The translations under genes and the position numbers were made by a program. A stretch of DNA of 54,757 bases from Chara braunii (lineage: Eukaryota > Streptophyta > Charophyceae > Charales > Characeae), in NCBI GenBank assembly GCA_003427395.1, contig BFEA01000468.1, positions 883,622 to 938,378 of the forward strand, in the 5' to 3' direction. Below, in pieces: positions 51,545 to 54,757 of this stretch. How positions within the stretch are numbered: the stretch's first letter is position 1; each line of letters starts with the position of its first letter. Under the pieces are notes generated by a model that did not search any database, had not been told where the DNA came from, and worked only from the letters and a program-made list of their open reading frames with translations.

Positions 51545-52051
51545 CCCTCAAAACGAGCATGGCAGCGTGTGATGAGGAGAATAAGTAGCCTACTTGCAAG
51601 GGCCGAATTCCGAAATCGTGGTCTGGTGGATCTCAGGATAGAGATGGAGAAGATCTTTAGACTAGGCGTAATTTGGGGTTGTGTCCTGGGATTCATGCGT
51701 TGGGGTAGGAACTACGTGAAGTACTGGTCTGCCAAGTGCATAGACGACCTGGGGTTATTACTAGAAGGCGAATCATGCGTGTATGTCATGATCTCGCCAT
51801 TCTTTAGATCTACTTACGTCGGGCAGACCAGACGGAAAATTGAGGAGAGATGGGCGGAGCGTCGGAGAGATGCAAAAAATACACGGTTTAAAGTGCACAA
51901 ATGGCTGGGGAAGAAGGGAGTGGAGAACTACACGATGATCCCGTTATGGTTCGGGCACAAGGATTATTTAAAATGTATGGAAAGCACTGTAATCAAACAG
52001 GAAAATCCTGGTCTGAATATGCGGAAACAGAATCAGCGAGGGAAACCATGA
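51545..52051 (+). pseudogene. PLE GIY-YIG endonuclease domain
   Basis: Nicks target DNA for priming in PLEs. In this frame a helical lead (LARAEFRNRGLVDLRIEMEK) precedes the nuclease: ESCVYVMISP (the GIY strand as CVY), STYVGQTRRKIEERW (the YIG strand as YVG, then the catalytic-Arg helix), ERRRDAKN, then the metal-binding Glu region LKCMESTVIKQENPGLN. There is no clean ATG at the frame start (TTG at 51536), so it may be joined to ORF1 by a frameshift. It ends at UGA 52049, then a gap of about 180 bp without a good frame before the next block. Position upstream of the RT is the permuted arrangement. Confidence 0.8.
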
Positions 52052-52229
52052 AGATCGAGAAAGAAGGACAATAAATTTACCCCTGTGGGAAACACTTTGT
52101 TTTTCGGCTCCTGGTGTTGGGATAGATAGGACGATCAATCTCGTTAAAATTCTCAATGCCGCAAAAGGAAAAAGTCGCCCTGTTAGAATCTGCAATAAAT
52201 CTGCAAAAAGATGGGGGAAGACTTGGCGA

Positions 52230-53243
52230 GTGGTAAAAATGATCTTTGGCTCTTGCAAAATCTGTATCAATGGTAGGAAACTGTTACTAAAAGACGCAAA
52301 GATGGAGATTGAGAAAGGTGGAGAATGGGTTGTCGAAGAGGTGGTAAAAACAAGAACGAATGCAGACAGGCGTAAATCAGAGATCATCACACTATTAAGG
52401 GCTCCGTGGAAAAGGAAAGAACTTGTGAATAAGGAAACTACCGAGCAATTTGCCATGCTGAAAAGTTTGAGGGAAGTCAATAATAAGAATGGGAGACAGA
52501 TATTACGTTGTGTTTTATCCAAAGAGCTCAAAAAAAGAATTGGTATCAATCCGAGAATCCGGTTGGCTGTAAAAATTCCATTTAGCGACAATGTAAATAA
52601 GAAAGAAGTCAGAGATGGGGTTTGCTCATGGTTGGAGGAAAAGATTAAACCAGCGGAACTCAGTGACCTGATGCAGAAGAAACTCCGGGTGGTTTGGAAT
52701 AAGTCTAAATCGGTCGGAGATTTATTGCATAATCACAAACACATAGCTAAGTCAGAAGGCACTTGTGTTTGCGATGAATTTGACTTGCCGAAAGAAAATG
52801 GGCATGTCCGGGTTCGATTGAGTGACATACTTGGGATTCATCCCTTCCTCCATAATTCCAGAAACGTCCCCACCCCCGGAAGAGTATGTAGCCTAAATGA
52901 TATTAAGGGAGCATGTGAAACAGCAGTGCAACCGTTAAAGAAAGCAGGTCTTATCGGATGGCACGAGAATGTACCAGTAAAACCTATGAAACTGAGTGCA
53001 GGAAAGAACACGGCAAAAGAATGTATCCAGACAGAATACGTGAACAGAGTAAAAATCGCTTTGCATGGGCTTGTCCTCTCACCCCTTGACCAAAATCCTG
53101 GTGGCACATTGGTTGAATGCCCCTGGCAATATAGTCAAGGGATGAAGAAGACATTTAACTCCAGCAACAACTACCAAAAGATGGAAGTGGGGGAAGCAGA
53201 AATTCTGAAAAAAATGAAGGAAGAGTTTCGGAAACGAAACTGA
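52230..53243 (+). pseudogene. PLE linker and N-terminal RT region
   Basis: Open for 337 codons. It holds the basic N-terminal part of a PLE polyprotein (MLKSLREVNNKNGRQILRCV). A cysteine/histidine cluster TCVCDEFDLPKENGHVRVRL, then LGIHPFLH, gives C-x-C...H...H spacing like the CCHH finger noted in GIY-YIG PLEs. It then shows LSDILGIHPF, VCSLNDIKGACETAV and FNSSNNYQKMEV. It ends at UGA 53241, and the RT continues in another frame from 53294. Catalytic RT motifs are not in this piece. Assignment rests on position and the Cys/His cluster. Confidence 0.6.
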
Positions 53244-53293
53244 GCAGAATTGCAAACTGGAATCAGGACGGTCGAATCCAACACTCCTTCATT

Positions 53294-54443
53294 ATGAGCA
53301 AGAACAAAGATTTGGACAAAAAGCGACCAATATGTCCCTCATATCAAAGCCCCACGAGATCTGCATGTAAAGCATTGACTCAAGCATTGAATTTAATGAT
53401 CGAAAAAACAAGGAAAGATCATTTTAACATGAGAGCTACAAAAGACCTGAAATCGGAGATGGAAAGAATTAACAAGAAAGCAGAAAGATTGGGACCGACA
53501 ACAGGGATTATGTGTCGGACATATGGCATAAAAGAAATGTTCACAATGATACCTCACAGAGAAGTGAAAGACGCGGTCCATTGGATTATGAGTGAATTCA
53601 GAGAAAAGGGACGACATTGGGTAAGGATAAAAGTGCGTGGAAAAGGAGCGAAATTCAACAAATCTTCTGGAGACAGAGGTTGGAAATCAATAAGATATCA
53701 GATCTGGAAAATCTGGTGGGCTTCGTCCTAGACCACGTATTTTTCAAATCTATGGATCAAATTTTACGGCAACATACGGGCATTCCTATGGGGGGACATG
53801 CAAGCCCCTCATTAGCATGCCTTGTGCGCATGTACGCCGAGTACAAGTTATGAGATCTCTGGGAAAAGAAGCGAAATTTATCAGCGGAAAAAGATTCATT
53901 GATGACCTGCTGCTGGTCACTTGGTACGCAGGCGAAAGAGGAAAGGAGGCAGCAAATAAAAGATTGGACAAAATAAGTGAATGTTATCACAAAAAATTGG
54001 TGTTGCAACGAACTGATGATGGCAATAACATCACCGATTTTCTTGAAACAACGATAATGGTCACAGAGGGACCGTGCAGAATCATATGCACACATAAATT
54101 TAAAAACTTTGACAGCATATGGAAACTGGAATCTGCAAAAATCTTTACAACCAGGCGATTCGATTCATTTGGTTCTGAAGAACAGAAGATGGCTTTCATA
54201 GTTGGGACGATTCATAGGATAAGCATGAACACTTCTGAACCAGGAACACTGGTATTGAGCATGTTCACATTGCACAGGGAACTAAAAATGCTGGGATTCC
54301 CTAGCCACATGATTACAGATGGAGTGAGAAAAGTGGCGAGGAGGGTGGGAGGGAGAATATGGCCTCAACTGTGCACTCACCTGGAAGATCTGTATAGCAT
54401 AAAGCACAGGCGCACGGCCACAGGTCATTGGGCCAGGGTCTGA
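53294..54443 (+). pseudogene. PLE reverse transcriptase, split by frameshifts
   Basis: Three frames together give the RT order. 53294-53620: DKKRPICPSYQSPTR (fingers), then TYGIKEMFTMIPHREV (around motif A; the family has D-x-x-x-M-F-T-x-I-P). 53690-53850: FKSMDQILRQHTGIPMGGHA, then SPSLACL (motif B). 53860-54443: SGKRFIDDLLLVTW (motif C with F-I-D-D), NNITDFLETTI (motif D region) and a thumb-like tail ending HLEDLYSIKHRRTATGHWAR. Motif A lacks its expected first Asp (GIKEMF). The C-terminus is encoded in the right pseudo-LTR. Frame changes near 53625 and 53855 disable it. Confidence 0.82.
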
Positions 54444-54757
54444 AGACGCCATGTGCGGCTGATACATAAGGACAAATCAGGGGGTCAGCAAACTGAGGAT
54501 TGCAGATACACCCAGATCACGGCGAAGGAAGGAAAGGGAAACGTACGCAGGAAGGCGGGAAATTCCAAGCAGTCGGTACGCAGAACAGCAGCAATCGGCC
54601 CGCAGAGCCGAATCTCTCCACCGAATGCAGAGCATCAAGCACAGCCTTGTCCAATGTGAGGCGATGCAATAGGGACAAAATAGCTGACGGTCCTGAGGGT
54701 GCTTTTTTTGCAGCGACGTGGACCTCATAATTTTCTTTTTTGCATATTAATGTTGGC
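54365..54757 (+). repeat. Right pseudo-LTR of the Penelope-like element
   Basis: Same 393 bp as 49189-49581, contiguous with the RT coding region at its left. The match runs to the last base of the window, so the true repeat may be longer. Confidence 0.92.

Larger units (their letters stand above)
49189..54757 (+). mobile_element. Penelope-like element with GIY-YIG before RT
   Basis: Two direct repeats of 393 bp (49189-49581, 54365-54757) bracket a plus-strand coding region. Cargo in order: a low-complexity basic ORF1 with a SAP-like end, a GIY-YIG nuclease, a linker with C-x-C...H...H, and an RT with PLE-type motifs. Pseudo-LTRs made by partial tandem insertion are characteristic of PLEs. 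GIY-YIG upstream of RT is the permuted order described for the Naiad/Chlamys clade of PLEs, Chlamys being known from green algae and protists. Four frame changes and several UGA codons break the copy. It runs off the right edge of the window. Confidence 0.85.

Noticed and set aside
51378-52051. UGA codons in the PLE as selenocysteine
   Set aside because: Selenocysteines have been described in some Naiad PLEs, but here UGAs coincide with frameshifts and no SECIS-like structure was recognised. Nonsense decay is simpler.

Overview
The window looks like nuclear DNA from a large, repeat-rich plant-type genome, most likely a green alga on the streptophyte side (a charophyte such as Chara). This host call is inference. 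It rests on a plant-like U6 snRNA copy, a Ty3/gypsy chromovirus primed by initiator tRNA-Met, a PIF/Harbinger transposon with a plant-type trihelix (Myb/SANT-like) partner, a Penelope-like retroelement (PLE) with GIY-YIG ahead of the reverse transcriptase (RT), and very many microsatellites. I recognise no ordinary cellular protein-coding gene. Almost everything legible is transposon, transposon debris, foldback/MITE copies, tRNA-like SINE debris or simple repeat. Runs of N and long homopolymers mean some frameshifts may be assembly errors.

Layout. 1-5 kb: microsatellites, a TA-flanked foldback family (six full copies and one fragment across the window), tandem repeats and small GGGCCTCG-ended elements. 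5.15-7.54 kb: an internally deleted minus-strand Ty3/gypsy chromovirus (LTR, primer site, integrase tail plus chromodomain, truncated second LTR). 7.9-15.4 kb: duplications, a Tc1/mariner-like remnant, tRNA-like SINEs, a 263-bp element with an 8-bp target duplication, and a Ty3/gypsy-like protease remnant. 15.6-22.7 kb: long dinucleotide arrays, a U6 snRNA retropseudogene with a textbook target duplication, hAT debris and a fragment of a group II intron RT. 22.8-40.4 kb: TTAA-flanked elements, GATGAT arrays, two Harbinger-like non-autonomous elements, a 5'-truncated LINE nested inside a TTAA element, and assorted foldbacks.

40,416-48,973: the best preserved element, an 8.56-kb PIF/Harbinger transposon with perfect 25-bp inverted repeats and a TAA target duplication. 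It carries a Myb/SANT-like gene and an unrecognised third gene on the plus strand, and a DDE transposase with three in-frame UAG codons on the minus strand. The Myb-like protein and transposase would act together in transposition in known PIF/Harbinger systems. The third gene has no counterpart I know.

49,189-54,757: a Penelope-like element bounded by 393-bp direct repeats about 97.5% identical (pseudo-LTRs). Between them lie a Lys/Glu-rich ORF1 ending in a SAP-like helix pair, a GIY-YIG endonuclease, a Cys/His linker and an RT split by frameshifts. The right-hand repeat also encodes the RT C-terminus. The copy looks recent but inactivated.
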